Below, in pieces: positions 40,529-49,204 of a DNA stretch of 64,000 nucleotides. How positions within the stretch are numbered: position 1 is the first letter of the stretch; the number at the start of each line of letters is the position of its first letter. This DNA comes from Tetraselmis striata (taxonomy: Eukaryota; Chlorophyta; Chlorodendrophyceae; Chlorodendrales; Chlorodendraceae), in NCBI GenBank assembly GCA_006384855.1, contig VCJN01000981.1, positions 33,513 through 97,512 of the forward strand, given 5' to 3'. The translations under genes were made by a program, and so were the position numbers. Below the pieces are notes generated by a model. The model searched no databases and was not told where the DNA came from. It saw only the letters and a list, made by a program, of their open reading frames with translations.

Positions 40529-40533
40529 GTGTC
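40529..40533. repeat. Target-site duplication gtgtc (right)
   Basis: Identical to 33,925-33,929. Confidence 0.9.
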
Positions 40534-41948
40534 GGGCAACCTCGTCCCCCGCGACACCGCATTCGGGATACTGAGCGACCTCGGCGCGCCGGATGCCCCG
40601 TGGCGGCGCGTCTACGCCGACGGTCTGACCGTACCCAATGCCGAAACGTTGGTTTTCAAGGAATTTCAAGGCACGCCTGGCGAATATTCGTTAGCGGATG
40701 TCGTTGAGTACGCCGTGTCAATCGTGCCCCATCCGACAACGGTGTCGCTAGAGCGGATCGATGAGCACGTTATAAACGGGGGCATCACGGTGGACGGCGA
40801 CCTGCTCCCTCCCGCGCCGCTAAACAATTTGAGGGTCGGCGCGCCGACGTTGGAGTGGAACGAGGGGCATTTTCAAAATATGTACGCACGGAATCTGTAC
40901 TCCATCGATGGCGGCGGACAGCCTCGGCGCGTGCTGCTGGAGGGGGACGTGGTAGACCCCATCATGCCTTTGTGGGTCACCGATGCTCAGTCGGCGGTGA
41001 GCTTATCGGGCTTCAATCAGGATCTTGATCTCACCGGCGCGCAAGGGCCTCCGGGCCCGAAAGGTGACGTCGGCGCACCGGGGCCGGTGGGGCCGCAGGG
41101 CCCGCAAGGCGACGTCGGCCTGGCGGGGCAGCTCGGAAACACCGGCGCGACTGGGCCACAAGGGCCCGCGGGTCCGCCTGGCAACACCGGCGCGACTGGG
41201 CCACAAGGGCCCGCGGGTCCGCCTGGCAACACCGGCGCGACTGGGCCACAAGGCATCACCGGCGCGACTGGGCCACAAGGCATCACCGGCGCGACAGGGC
41301 CACAAGGCCCGAAAGGCGACGTCGGCCCGGCGGGGCCACAAGGCAACACCGGCGCGCCGGGGACTACGCTGTGGTCCGGCATCACCGACCCGCCGGATTG
41401 GGTGTCGAAAATCACCTACGAGGACCAACTCGCGTTCACCTACTACCAATACCCCGCGGACGCGCCGCCCGCGAATCTCGACATCACCACCTCGGACAGC
41501 ATCACCCCCACGAGCGACTCGACCTACAACCTAGGGCAGGCCGGAAAGCGGTGGCTTTTCGCGTATGTGCACCGCCCGCTGCAACGATGGCTTGGAGATC
41601 GGGACCACCACAAATTTTGGGCGGCTTGCCTTTAACGCCACGGAACAGAACCTAACAATAAACAGGCCCCTTCAAACCCTTCAAATCGGCACACTCGCCG
41701 CCCATGCGACGCTGACGTACGACCCTCAGCTAGCCAGCGTACAATCGGATGCCGAGCTGAGGGTGCCGATTCTCGTGGCCTCGACGGGGGCCTATATTGG
41801 AAGTCTAGAGACGCCGCTCCTCAATGTCACCGGCACCATGAGCCTCAACGGGAACCGCATCACCCAAGTCGGCGCGCCGAGCTCGGGGACCGATGTGGTC
41901 AACAAGTCGTATGTGGATGCGGCCATTTCCGCCGCGCTCGGCAGCTAG
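40534..41948 (+). pseudogene. Collagen-like viral fibre, 3' part (split and frameshifted)
   Basis: Continues the frame of 33,544-33,929. After ~165 residues of beta-type sequence comes a collagen-like stretch at about 41,035-41,365 made of Gly-X-Y triplets ([32 protein letters not shown]), encoded by 36-45 bp tandem repeats. Then follows a phage-tail-fibre-like C-terminus: SDSTYNLGQAGKRWLFAY and, in another frame from about 41,590, NDGLEIGTTTNFG and TGTMSLNGNRITQVGA..TDVVNKSYVDAAIS. The frame change at about 41,565-41,590 is a second lesion independent of the copia insertion. The intact protein would be a trimeric receptor-binding fibre. Confidence 0.78.
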
Positions 41949-42002
41949 TACATTCCGTCATGCCAGCATGACAAATGTAGTACCGTAGGGTATCACGCAA
42001 AC

Positions 42003-43049
42003 ATGCAAGCCTCTAGCCAAGCGATCCGCCTCGCCCGCGTGCGGGCTCACATCGAGGCCGCCGAGGACCCCGTCCGGGTTTTCGCCCACGAGTACGACCA
42101 GGGGGACGCCGACACCCAGGATGCCTTGTACGCCGTGTGGGAATCTAAGTTCATGAGCCGCGCCGAGGACCCCTCGCTTGCAGAGCGCCGCTTTGAGCAA
42201 TACCTCTCACTCGGCCGCCGCTCCAAGCCTCGCCGCACCGCGAAGGCGATACGGGATGCCGTGGGGCTGGCGAACGGCGCGCGGACGAAAATTCAGTTTT
42301 TGCTCGGAAAGACTGCGTCCTTTCGGATGCCGGAGTGGATGTGGGTCGTGGTGTACAAAACGCGGGTGCGTTTGGTGTCGCCCGCGGCTCAAGCGGCGGT
42401 CGCCGCCGACCCCGCCATGACCTTGCTCGCCCCCATGGTGTACATCGGGCATCGGCGCGACTCCGTGGCGGTGCGGGACCGCGTCCGCTTGTCCGACGCG
42501 CGGCGGCGCGCGCGGTCCGCCAACGGGCTGGTGGAGCTCACCCGTCTCCTTTTGGGAGCGGGGCTTAGCCACGGCGCGGGGAGCGATTTTGTGTTTGACG
42601 AGTTCTACCAAGAGGAGGTGCTAGGCCGCGTAGACCACGGGCATGGGCTGGAGGCGAGCAACGCCATCGACGCGAGCGTGCGCGAGGACCAAGTGCGTTT
42701 GGATGTGATCGAAGACTTCCTCAATGGGAACGGCCCGCGCCCATTCAACGCAAAAATCGATAACAGCCTGCTCGGGGTAACCAACGTGTCGGGGCTGCTC
42801 AGCGCGCACAACCGGCCGCTATCACAGCTCGATGTGCCGGCGCTGAGGCGGAAGCTTGCTGAGGCTCGCGCCGTGCTGGGCCGCAAACGTGGCGCCTACA
42901 CACGCAAATTCATGAGGGACGAGGTCGGCCGGCGCGTTCTGCCGGAGCCGGGGGTTACAGAGGACGGGTTAGGCCAAACGCGCGCGGCCCAGCTCACGCA
43001 GCCGCAGCGCGCCGCACGACTGCGGGCGATGAACGCAGCTGCCGTCTAG
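42003..43049 (+). CDS. Unknown viral protein, 348 aa
   Basis: Arg/Ala-rich, mostly helical (QAIRLARVRAHIEAAEDPVR, LSDARRRARSANGLVELTRL, LDVPALRRKLAEARAVLGRK). A central part includes FRMPEWMWVVVYKTRVRLVS. No catalytic motif of an integrase, protease or primase was found. It converges on the DNA polymerase gene, overlapping its 3' end by 4 bp. The frame is clean and uses the same GC-rich codons as its viral neighbours, so it is very probably real; it could be a replication or virion protein. Confidence 0.65.
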   Translation: MQASSQAIRLARVRAHIEAAEDPVRVFAHEYDQGDADTQDALYAVWESKFMSRAEDPSLAERRFEQYLSLGRRSKPRRTAKAIRDAVGLANGARTKIQFLLGKTASFRMPEWMWVVVYKTRVRLVSPAAQAAVAADPAMTLLAPMVYIGHRRDSVAVRDRVRLSDARRRARSANGLVELTRLLLGAGLSHGAGSDFVFDEFYQEEVLGRVDHGHGLEASNAIDASVREDQVRLDVIEDFLNGNGPRPFNAKIDNSLLGVTNVSGLLSAHNRPLSQLDVPALRRKLAEARAVLGRKRGAYTRKFMRDEVGRRVLPEPGVTEDGLGQTRAAQLTQPQRAARLRAMNAAAV

Positions 43050-46000
43050 CACGCGCCGGCTCGATGGCCCCCGGCGGCCATCGAGCCGGGGGCCATCGAG
43101 CCGGCATCTGCGTTGCGGAAGTGACCATGGGGCCGTGTGGTCACTCCGTCGGCGCAGATCCAGCGCTTGTCGTCGTAGGGGCTGAGGGCGGCCTTTGTGG
43201 CCTCCACGGTGCATAGGCGGTGCCCGCGGGATTGGATCATCCGCTGCGTCACCGTGCAAGCCGCGCCGCCGAGCGAAGCCTTGTAAGCGGGCATATCGAG
43301 CTTTTGCTTGGCCACCGCCTTCTTTATGCCCTTAGCGGTCCGCTTGGTGGTTATGACGTCGTCCGCAAGCGTGAAGCAATACATTTTGCTTTTCAGCCCC
43401 ACGAACTCGCCGATGGGCACGCCATCCGTCTCGTCCTTGAACTTGCCTACAACCTTCTTGTTGGCAGCGGAGTATAGCGGGTGCTCCTTGGGGTAGCCGC
43501 TCGTGTCGAAGTGCTCTGCCATCTGCCCCATGTCCGCGTACACGTCGTCCGTCTCGATGTGGTAGCATAGGGAGTCCGTATCGGTGAAGAGCAGCCGCGC
43601 CGCGGCGCCGTACCGGGCCTTGATCACATCGTAGTGAAAGCGAAACATGAGGAGCTTGGAAAGGTCGAGGATGGCCGCCCCCATGTAGATCGGCTTGTCG
43701 AGGACCACGGAGTCTTTCACGCGGTCCACGCCCGCGATGTTGCCTAGCACGTCGCACCGGCGAAAGCGGGGGTCGGCGGCCTTCTTTTGGAGTTGGGCGT
43801 CTCTCGTCACGAAGGTATAGTCGCTTTGGGCTCGGACATTCTGCATCGTTTTTCCAAAAACCGCGTTGTTGCACAATTTGAACAAATCCTTCTCGAAGTC
43901 GTTCGTGGAGGCGGCGCGTAGCTTGGTGTTCTTCTCGATCCACGGCGCGAGCACTTGCGCTTGCTGGCACACCATCGCCTTGTGCAGTTTGGTGACGCGT
44001 AGTCCCTTGCCCACGTAGAATTGGAGGAGGCGGGCGTCGCAGACGTAGTTGCGGCGCGGGCGGAAGTGAGAGACCAACTTCTCGTGCGGCGCGCAGCCAT
44101 CGGGCTTGAACGCCCGCGCCGTGGGGCTCGCGTCCTCCCACCCTAGCTTGAGCTTCTCCGGCGCGAGCGGTAGGTCGCTGTGGGCGTCGTGTAGATCGGC
44201 CGGGTACTCGAGGTCCACCTCGACGCTACAACCGCGCGCGCCGTCCCAATCACCCGCGAGTACCTCCTCGAGGGTCATCTGCGGTGCCCAAGTGAAGCCC
44301 GAGCATGGTAGGTATTGCATCATCGCCCACCCGTAGAGGTTGTTTGCATCTAGGTAGGTGATGAAGCTCGTGGGCTTGGTCCGATCGTAGTCGGGGCACA
44401 TCGGGTTGTTGGCCTTCGCGTGGCGGCGCGTGACCATGCTCACACCGCCGCGGATAGCCCGCTCGAAGTGGAGGTACTTGGAGATGTCGTCCGTGATGAG
44501 CTCCGGCGCGTCCTTCGTGGTCCTCATCGCGCCGTCCCAGCACATGCCGGGCAGCGTGACGTAGTTGCACGGATCGAGATTGTACTGCCTCATGCACGTG
44601 TCCCGAAATGACTCGAATACGTCGGCGAGGAGGAGCACATCGGCCTTGAGGTAGAGGTCGTGGTAGTCGCGGAAGGTGGTGCAGCCAAAGCGCCGCCACA
44701 CCCACTCCGCGTGCCGGTAGTCCGCGTCGCTGCACTCCTCGCCCGTGATGTCGTTGCGAAACTCGGCTTGAGAGGGGAGAGCGGGATGCTCTAGCTTGCT
44801 CGTTCCGTCGAACCACGCATAGGGGAACACCCCCTTGCGGCTAATCGCCTCCATCTCCTCGGCCGACAGCCCACGGGCTGCGAAAGCCCGGTGGAAGCGC
44901 GCCGCGTTCCTAGGGTCACCCCCGATGAGATTCTTCGAGAGCGCGCCGAGCCCCGCGGCCATGAAGCCCATCGTGTCGGTATACCGGAAACCACGGAACT
45001 CCGCTTCCTTGTACCGCTCGCTGTTGTCCGGGATCACCTCGAGCTTGGCCCCGTCGATGCTTTCAATTCGCCCGATGGCGTTGAGGATAAAGTGAATGTC
45101 GTAGCCCTTGCCGTTGTGGAAGTAGACGGGGACGCTGACCTTGCGCAGCTGCATCTTGAAGTTGCACAACGAGTGACACGCGCCGATGTACTTCCCCGTT
45201 TTGTGGTCGTGGTGCGCCACCTTGCGGGTGTTGATGCAGCGGCCAAACTCCTTCTTGCACTCGCAGCACGTGCTGGCACTTGCGTGAGCCTCCTTGTCGG
45301 CCCTCGTCATCACCATCGGTATGTTCCTCGTCGTCTCTCTCACGAGCTCGGGCCGCATGCTGTTGAGCTTCGCGACGAATTGGTCCGCCGCGTCCGCGCC
45401 GGTACGCTGAAACTCGTGGCTCGCGTAGCCAGTCACGCGGCTCTCCACACGAGCGCGGATGGAGATGCACCGGTGCTCCGACGTGCGCGCCGTCTTGCCC
45501 GACGGGCTCCTCTCATCGATCGGCGCGTTGATGGCCTCGCTGTCCGCGTATATGACGATGGGGACCGCCATGCTCTTGTGGAGAGCCTTGAATCCGCAGC
45601 TCGCCTTGTCGGGTGGGGGGAGGCTGGTCAACATGGGCTTGTGGGCGGCGCAATGGGTGTTGTGGGCGGCGCGAGTCTCGGGGGTCTTGAACCCGTGTAG
45701 GCAGCGCTCGCAGTACCACCGTTGGTCTCCGCGTGAGTTGAAGAGGCGATCCATGCTGGAGATGAGCACCCAATGCTTCTTGTAGAGGAGCATGTTGATC
45801 ACGCGCCGATCACCCTCCGCCGTTGTGATGCTTAACGGTGTCACGCGGTTCGTCTCCTCGTTAAGCATGAAGCAGTTGAGGGCGAGCTCCGGATTGTTGG
45901 CTTCGAAGCGGCGCACGTCCTTCACCGCCGTGGGGAACTTGACCCCGGTCCAATCGTACGCGTCGTATAGGCGTTGGTTCTTGCGGGCGACATAGTAGTC

Positions 46001-47011
46001 GATCCGGGTCGGTTTGGTCGCCGGGGGGTGGAGCGCCGCGATGATGCAGTACTTGAAGCACAAATCGTCGTCATTTTGGATGTTGATGAGTCCGCTCCTG
46101 GAGTTATCGTAGGGCTTTGGGAGGGGGACATGGCCCGCGCCGGTGCGCACGCGGAAGCCGTTGGCGTTCACTTGGAGCCCTCGTATACCCGCGAATGCCC
46201 ACCCGCTGCCGACGCCGATCGGGTACTTTTCGGGGTCTGCGGCCGCCTCGCCCACGGCACGCGCGAAATCCAAAATGTCCTCCTCGCCGTGGATGGTCCG
46301 GTTCATGTTGAGGTGCGCCAGGGTCTCCTCCGCACCCTTGGTGAAGGCCGCCTCGATGTTGACCCAAACTTTGTGGCTCCGGCGCTCTCCACCGTATAGC
46401 ACGCGATACAGCTCGGCGCGCACCGAGTTGGCCACTTGCGCAGCCGTATCCGCCGTGAACGCCGCGGCGCGCACGCTGGGGAAGCGCGGAGGGACAAAGC
46501 GGCGCACGAGCACCCCCCTTGCCCGCTGGGCGATCGATAGGTTGCGCGCCGCCCGCGCCGCCGCAATCCGTCTTCCAATCGCGGCCGCGGCGCGCCGGCG
46601 CGAGCGATCTTGGTCCGTGAGTACACGCCTCGGCTCGGGGTCCGCGATGTCGAAAGACAGTGGGAAGCCACGAGAAGCTGCGACGTTGGCCGCGAGCACG
46701 CGCCGGCGTTTTGCGGCTCGCTCGTCGGTCGTCAGCATCGCGCGGGATTTGCGACCCGAGGGGGTGAATCTCACGCCGGCGGCCTGAAGGGCGCGCCGAC
46801 GCTCGGCGGCCGCGGCTCTCCGCTGGAAATTCGCGCGCCGCAGCGCCGCCTCTCTGTTGCTCAGCGGGAGGGGTGCCATGCCCGCCGCTTGACGCAGTGT
46901 GGCGTCGCGGGCGGCCTCGACAAACTGGCTCCGCAGGAAAGCGGCCTCCTCCGCCGCAGACCTGCCGCGGGGCAGCGGGAGCACATCGATGATTGGGCGG
47001 CGCGAGCTCAT
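43046..47011 (-). CDS. polB: Protein-primed family B DNA polymerase, 1,321 aa
   Basis: Replicates the viral genome from the terminal repeats. The N-terminal ~180 residues are Arg/Ala-rich. A C2H2-like finger (YCERCLHGFKTPETRAAH, ~432-455) precedes the exonuclease. Exo I is VIYADSEA (~485), Exo II is FHNGKGYDIHF (~635), Exo III is YLKADVLLLADV (~787). Between Exo I and II sits a Cys/His cluster (CCECKKEFGRC..HHDHKTGKYIGACH, ~582-615) like endonuclease VII zinc sites. Polymerase motif A is YLDANNLYGWAM (~888), motif B KLCNNAVFGK (~1047), motif C FTDTDSLCYHI (~1143), and the KxKxY-like site is LKSKMYCF (~1200). All catalytic aspartates are present and the frame is intact. Most similar in layout to polinton/adintovirus pPolB. 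Confidence 0.9.
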   Translation of the reverse strand: MSSRRPIIDVLPLPRGRSAAEEAAFLRSQFVEAARDATLRQAAGMAPLPLSNREAALRRANFQRRAAAAERRRALQAAGVRFTPSGRKSRAMLTTDERAAKRRRVLAANVAASRGFPLSFDIADPEPRRVLTDQDRSRRRAAAAIGRRIAAARAARNLSIAQRARGVLVRRFVPPRFPSVRAAAFTADTAAQVANSVRAELYRVLYGGERRSHKVWVNIEAAFTKGAEETLAHLNMNRTIHGEEDILDFARAVGEAAADPEKYPIGVGSGWAFAGIRGLQVNANGFRVRTGAGHVPLPKPYDNSRSGLINIQNDDDLCFKYCIIAALHPPATKPTRIDYYVARKNQRLYDAYDWTGVKFPTAVKDVRRFEANNPELALNCFMLNEETNRVTPLSITTAEGDRRVINMLLYKKHWVLISSMDRLFNSRGDQRWYCERCLHGFKTPETRAAHNTHCAAHKPMLTSLPPPDKASCGFKALHKSMAVPIVIYADSEAINAPIDERSPSGKTARTSEHRCISIRARVESRVTGYASHEFQRTGADAADQFVAKLNSMRPELVRETTRNIPMVMTRADKEAHASASTCCECKKEFGRCINTRKVAHHDHKTGKYIGACHSLCNFKMQLRKVSVPVYFHNGKGYDIHFILNAIGRIESIDGAKLEVIPDNSERYKEAEFRGFRYTDTMGFMAAGLGALSKNLIGGDPRNAARFHRAFAARGLSAEEMEAISRKGVFPYAWFDGTSKLEHPALPSQAEFRNDITGEECSDADYRHAEWVWRRFGCTTFRDYHDLYLKADVLLLADVFESFRDTCMRQYNLDPCNYVTLPGMCWDGAMRTTKDAPELITDDISKYLHFERAIRGGVSMVTRRHAKANNPMCPDYDRTKPTSFITYLDANNLYGWAMMQYLPCSGFTWAPQMTLEEVLAGDWDGARGCSVEVDLEYPADLHDAHSDLPLAPEKLKLGWEDASPTARAFKPDGCAPHEKLVSHFRPRRNYVCDARLLQFYVGKGLRVTKLHKAMVCQQAQVLAPWIEKNTKLRAASTNDFEKDLFKLCNNAVFGKTMQNVRAQSDYTFVTRDAQLQKKAADPRFRRCDVLGNIAGVDRVKDSVVLDKPIYMGAAILDLSKLLMFRFHYDVIKARYGAAARLLFTDTDSLCYHIETDDVYADMGQMAEHFDTSGYPKEHPLYSAANKKVVGKFKDETDGVPIGEFVGLKSKMYCFTLADDVITTKRTAKGIKKAVAKQKLDMPAYKASLGGAACTVTQRMIQSRGHRLCTVEATKAALSPYDDKRWICADGVTTRPHGHFRNADAGSMAPGSMAAGGHRAGAC
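43055..43105. terminator. Perfect 21 bp inverted repeat at the convergence of two viral genes
   Basis: Arms at 43,055-43,075 and 43,085-43,105 (gccggctcgatggcccccggc and its exact complement) with a 9-base centre. It lies in the last codons of the polymerase gene just beyond the stop of the 348 aa gene. A transcription-end or mRNA-3'-end hairpin is the likeliest role. Confidence 0.55.
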
Positions 47012-47082
47012 CTTCGGATGATAGAATAAAAGTGAGAGAGATGGTGAGAGCGCCCCGGGGGTTTTTGTTTAGGCCCCGGAGA

Positions 47083-47373
47083 TTATTTTTCCCCGCTCAG
47101 ACGCACCTCGTTGGCTCGCTCCTCCTTGGCTCGCTCAAACCGCGACTCTTGCTCCGGGGTGTACACGTGCTTGCGAGGTCGGCCCACGGGCTTTACGTCC
47201 AGGCTGCGTGTGCGGTAGTACTTTTCCAACGCCCGGACCCTCTCGCTTTCCTGAAACGCGGGATCCTTCATCTTCTCGGCATATCGTTCGCGGGTCCTCT
47301 CGCGGTTTTTCTCGCGGTACTTCGCAGCATATGCGCGGTTGCGGGCTCGCTTCTCCTCGAGCGTGAGCGCCAT
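47083..47373 (-). CDS. Small basic AT-hook protein, 96 aa
   Basis: I start at 47,373 (MALTLEEKRARNRAYAAKY); an upstream extension would overlap the methyltransferase start. The protein is a single charged helix (REKNRERTRERYAEKMKDP) followed by an AT-hook-like GRPRKHVYTPE. Similar Arg/Glu-rich small proteins occur in large algal viruses and may bind DNA. It is divergent from the methyltransferase gene, with 63 bp between them, and lies 72 bp upstream of the polymerase gene in the same direction. Confidence 0.6.
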   Translation of the reverse strand: MALTLEEKRARNRAYAAKYREKNRERTRERYAEKMKDPAFQESERVRALEKYYRTRSLDVKPVGRPRKHVYTPEQESRFERAKEERANEVRLSGEK

Positions 47374-47436
47374 CGTGGTAGTGACTCGCGTTTGCAACCC
47401 CGCGGGGATTTTATTTCCTAAGGATAAACGCGCCAT

Positions 47437-48405
47437 ATGAAGTTTGTGGATTTGTTTTGCGGAATCGGGGGATGGAGCGAGGGGCTTCGCAGCCTCGGCA
47501 TGGAGCCCGTCTGCGGGGTGGATTGCCACGCTCCGTCGCTAGAGGCCTACGCTCGCAATCATCCCGGCGCGCAGACCGTGTGCGGTGATGTGCGTACAGC
47601 CGCTGTAGGCGTTGCCCTTGAGGAAAAGTTTCGCGACCGTATTGACCTCGTTGTCGGCGGGCCGCCGTGTGTGGGGCTGAGCAACGCGAACTTTCGACGA
47701 CGCGCCGCCGACAACGAGGTCAACACGCTAGCTTTCGATTTTGTACGCTTGGCGACGCGAATGCGTCCACGGTGGATTATCATGGAGCAGAGCGCCAACC
47801 TACACCTCCTGCGCGGCGCGGACGGCGAGACGATGTCGGCGCGCGTGCTGGCTCTGCTCGCGGAGTTGGGGTACCTCGGTCGCGCCGCTATCTTAGATGC
47901 CGCCGACTTCGGGGTCCCGCAGCACCGCAAGCGGACCATCATTTTCGCGCACCGAGGTGATGAGGCCCCGCAGCAATTCCCGCCCATCCCAACACACACC
48001 CAACCCGTGCGCGCCGGGGCTGTGCTCGCGCCGCCGTTTGCCGGACCTGTGCTCGCCGGCACGGTACTCGCCCGGGTGCGCGCCGCCGTTAACATGACCG
48101 CAGCCGAGGTGAGGCAACGCCGGTTTTACCCGCACAACGCCTATCGCGTTATGGACATGACCCGACCCTCGGCCACACTCAAAACGAACGTGCATGCCGC
48201 CGCGGGGCCGTACACACTGAGAGACGGCGAGGCGTTCCACACCATGACCCCGCAGGACATGCTGGCTCTACAGAGCTTCCCTCGGGCATACATTTTGCCC
48301 GCCGGTGTGACCAACGCTCGCGCCGGTGTCGGAAACGCCGTGCCACCCCTACTCGCCGCCGCCATTGGGCGATGCGTCGTTCCGGGGCGTCATACGGGCT
48401 CATAG
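47437..48405 (+). CDS. C5-cytosine DNA methyltransferase, 322 aa
   Basis: Transfers a methyl group from S-adenosylmethionine to C5 of cytosine. Motif I is FVDLFCGIGGWSEG (residues 3-16), motif IV VVGGPPCVGLSNANF with the catalytic Cys (~78), motif VI IIMEQSANL (~113; the usual ENV is EQS), motif VIII FGVPQHRKRTIIF (~158), motif IX RPSATLK (~243) and motif X AGVGNAVPPLLAAAIG (~298). The last 47 bp of the gene, with the stop, lie inside the right terminal repeat. No restriction endonuclease gene is adjacent, so it may modify the viral genome or counter host silencing. An AT-rich ttttatttcctaaggataaa stretch precedes the ATG. Confidence 0.9.
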   Translation: MKFVDLFCGIGGWSEGLRSLGMEPVCGVDCHAPSLEAYARNHPGAQTVCGDVRTAAVGVALEEKFRDRIDLVVGGPPCVGLSNANFRRRAADNEVNTLAFDFVRLATRMRPRWIIMEQSANLHLLRGADGETMSARVLALLAELGYLGRAAILDAADFGVPQHRKRTIIFAHRGDEAPQQFPPIPTHTQPVRAGAVLAPPFAGPVLAGTVLARVRAAVNMTAAEVRQRRFYPHNAYRVMDMTRPSATLKTNVHAAAGPYTLRDGEAFHTMTPQDMLALQSFPRAYILPAGVTNARAGVGNAVPPLLAAAIGRCVVPGRHTGS

Positions 48406-49180
48406 ACGTCGTTCCGGGGCGTCACCCGACAGGGGACGCGCCGTGCCGATGGGGGACGCGCCGTGCCGACAGGGGACGCGCCGACGCCGATGAGGAACCC
48501 GCCGTGCCGACAGGGGACGCGCCGTGCCGATGGGGGACGCGCCGACGCCGATGAGGAACCCGCCGTGCCGACAGGGGACGCGCCGTACCGACAGGGGACG
48601 CACCGTGCCGACTCACAGGGGACGCGCCGACGCCGATGAGGAACCCGCCGTGCCGACAGGGGACGCGCCGTGCCGATGGGGGACGCACCGTGCCGACAGG
48701 GGACGCGCCGACGCAACGCCCGGGGACGCCGATGAGGAACGCGCCGACGCACCGCCCGGGGACGCACCGTGCCGACAGGGGACGCGCCGTGCCGACAGGG
48801 GACGCGCCGACGCCGATGAGGAATGCGCCGTGCCGACGCCGATGAGGAACCCGCCGTGCCGACGGACCAAAAATGTCTCCGTAACACCCTTTTTCGTAAT
48901 GGCTCCGCCCCACCCCCATCGGAGGATGCCAGCCCCACGGCCCCATTTTGGGGCCGACATCCGCCGACACGGTACGGAGCGGTACCACAGCGAGTACCGA
49001 TATGAGGGATAATGTACATTCGACGTGCAAACCGGAGAAATCCACGGAGACATTTTGGCGAGCCGCGGAATATCGCCTACATAAGGGAAAACGCGATTTC
49101 ACCTCGCGGGCCGACGTCGGCGGCAGGGCCGCGAGGGCCCGGGCAAAAATGTCTCCGTAACACCCTTTTTCTTAACACAC
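48359..49180 (-). repeat. Right terminal inverted repeat, 0.82 kb
   Basis: Inverse of the left repeat from the inner border (gcccaatggcgg) to the tip (gtgtgttaag), with one 276 bp unit instead of six. That unit corresponds to left copy 6, the innermost. Confidence 0.9.
48424..48870 (-). repeat. GC-rich minisatellite in the right terminal repeat
   Basis: Inverse of 24,883-25,330, differing at few positions. Confidence 0.85.
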
Positions 49181-49186
49181 ACGTCG

Positions 49187-49204
49187 GTTTTAGGGTTTTT
49201 AGGG
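49187..49204 (+). other. Telomere-like motifs at the right virus junction
   Basis: gttttagggtttttaggg sits between the viral tip (49,180) and the resumption of gypsy coding at 49,208. The G-rich strand is the same as at the left junction, so these motifs are not part of the inverted repeat. Confidence 0.5.

Larger units (their letters stand above)
23191..49180. mobile_element. Endogenous polinton-like virus, 25,990 bp (about 19.4 kb without its copia insert)
   Basis: Ends are inverted (gtgtgttaag.. left, ..cttaacacac right) and enclose a double-jelly-roll capsid gene, an A32/FtsK-type packaging ATPase and a protein-primed family B DNA polymerase, the defining set of Polinton/adintovirus/polinton-like viruses. 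No DDE (rve) or tyrosine integrase and no adenain-like protease is visible, which argues for a polinton-like virus rather than a classical Maverick. All genes but the fibre are open. No clear target-site duplication borders it. It interrupts the gypsy integrase gene: coding on the two sides is colinear. Confidence 0.9.

Noticed and set aside
40214-40533. Open frame running from the copia LTR into the fibre fragment
   Set aside because: The LTR part is frame-open by chance (the same LTR frame is open in other copies next to other DNA). The genuine fibre coding before the insertion is at 33,544-33,929.
23191-49180. CRISPR-like or bacterial defence system
   Set aside because: The terminal tandem repeats have no spacers, and the gene content is that of a eukaryotic DNA virus.
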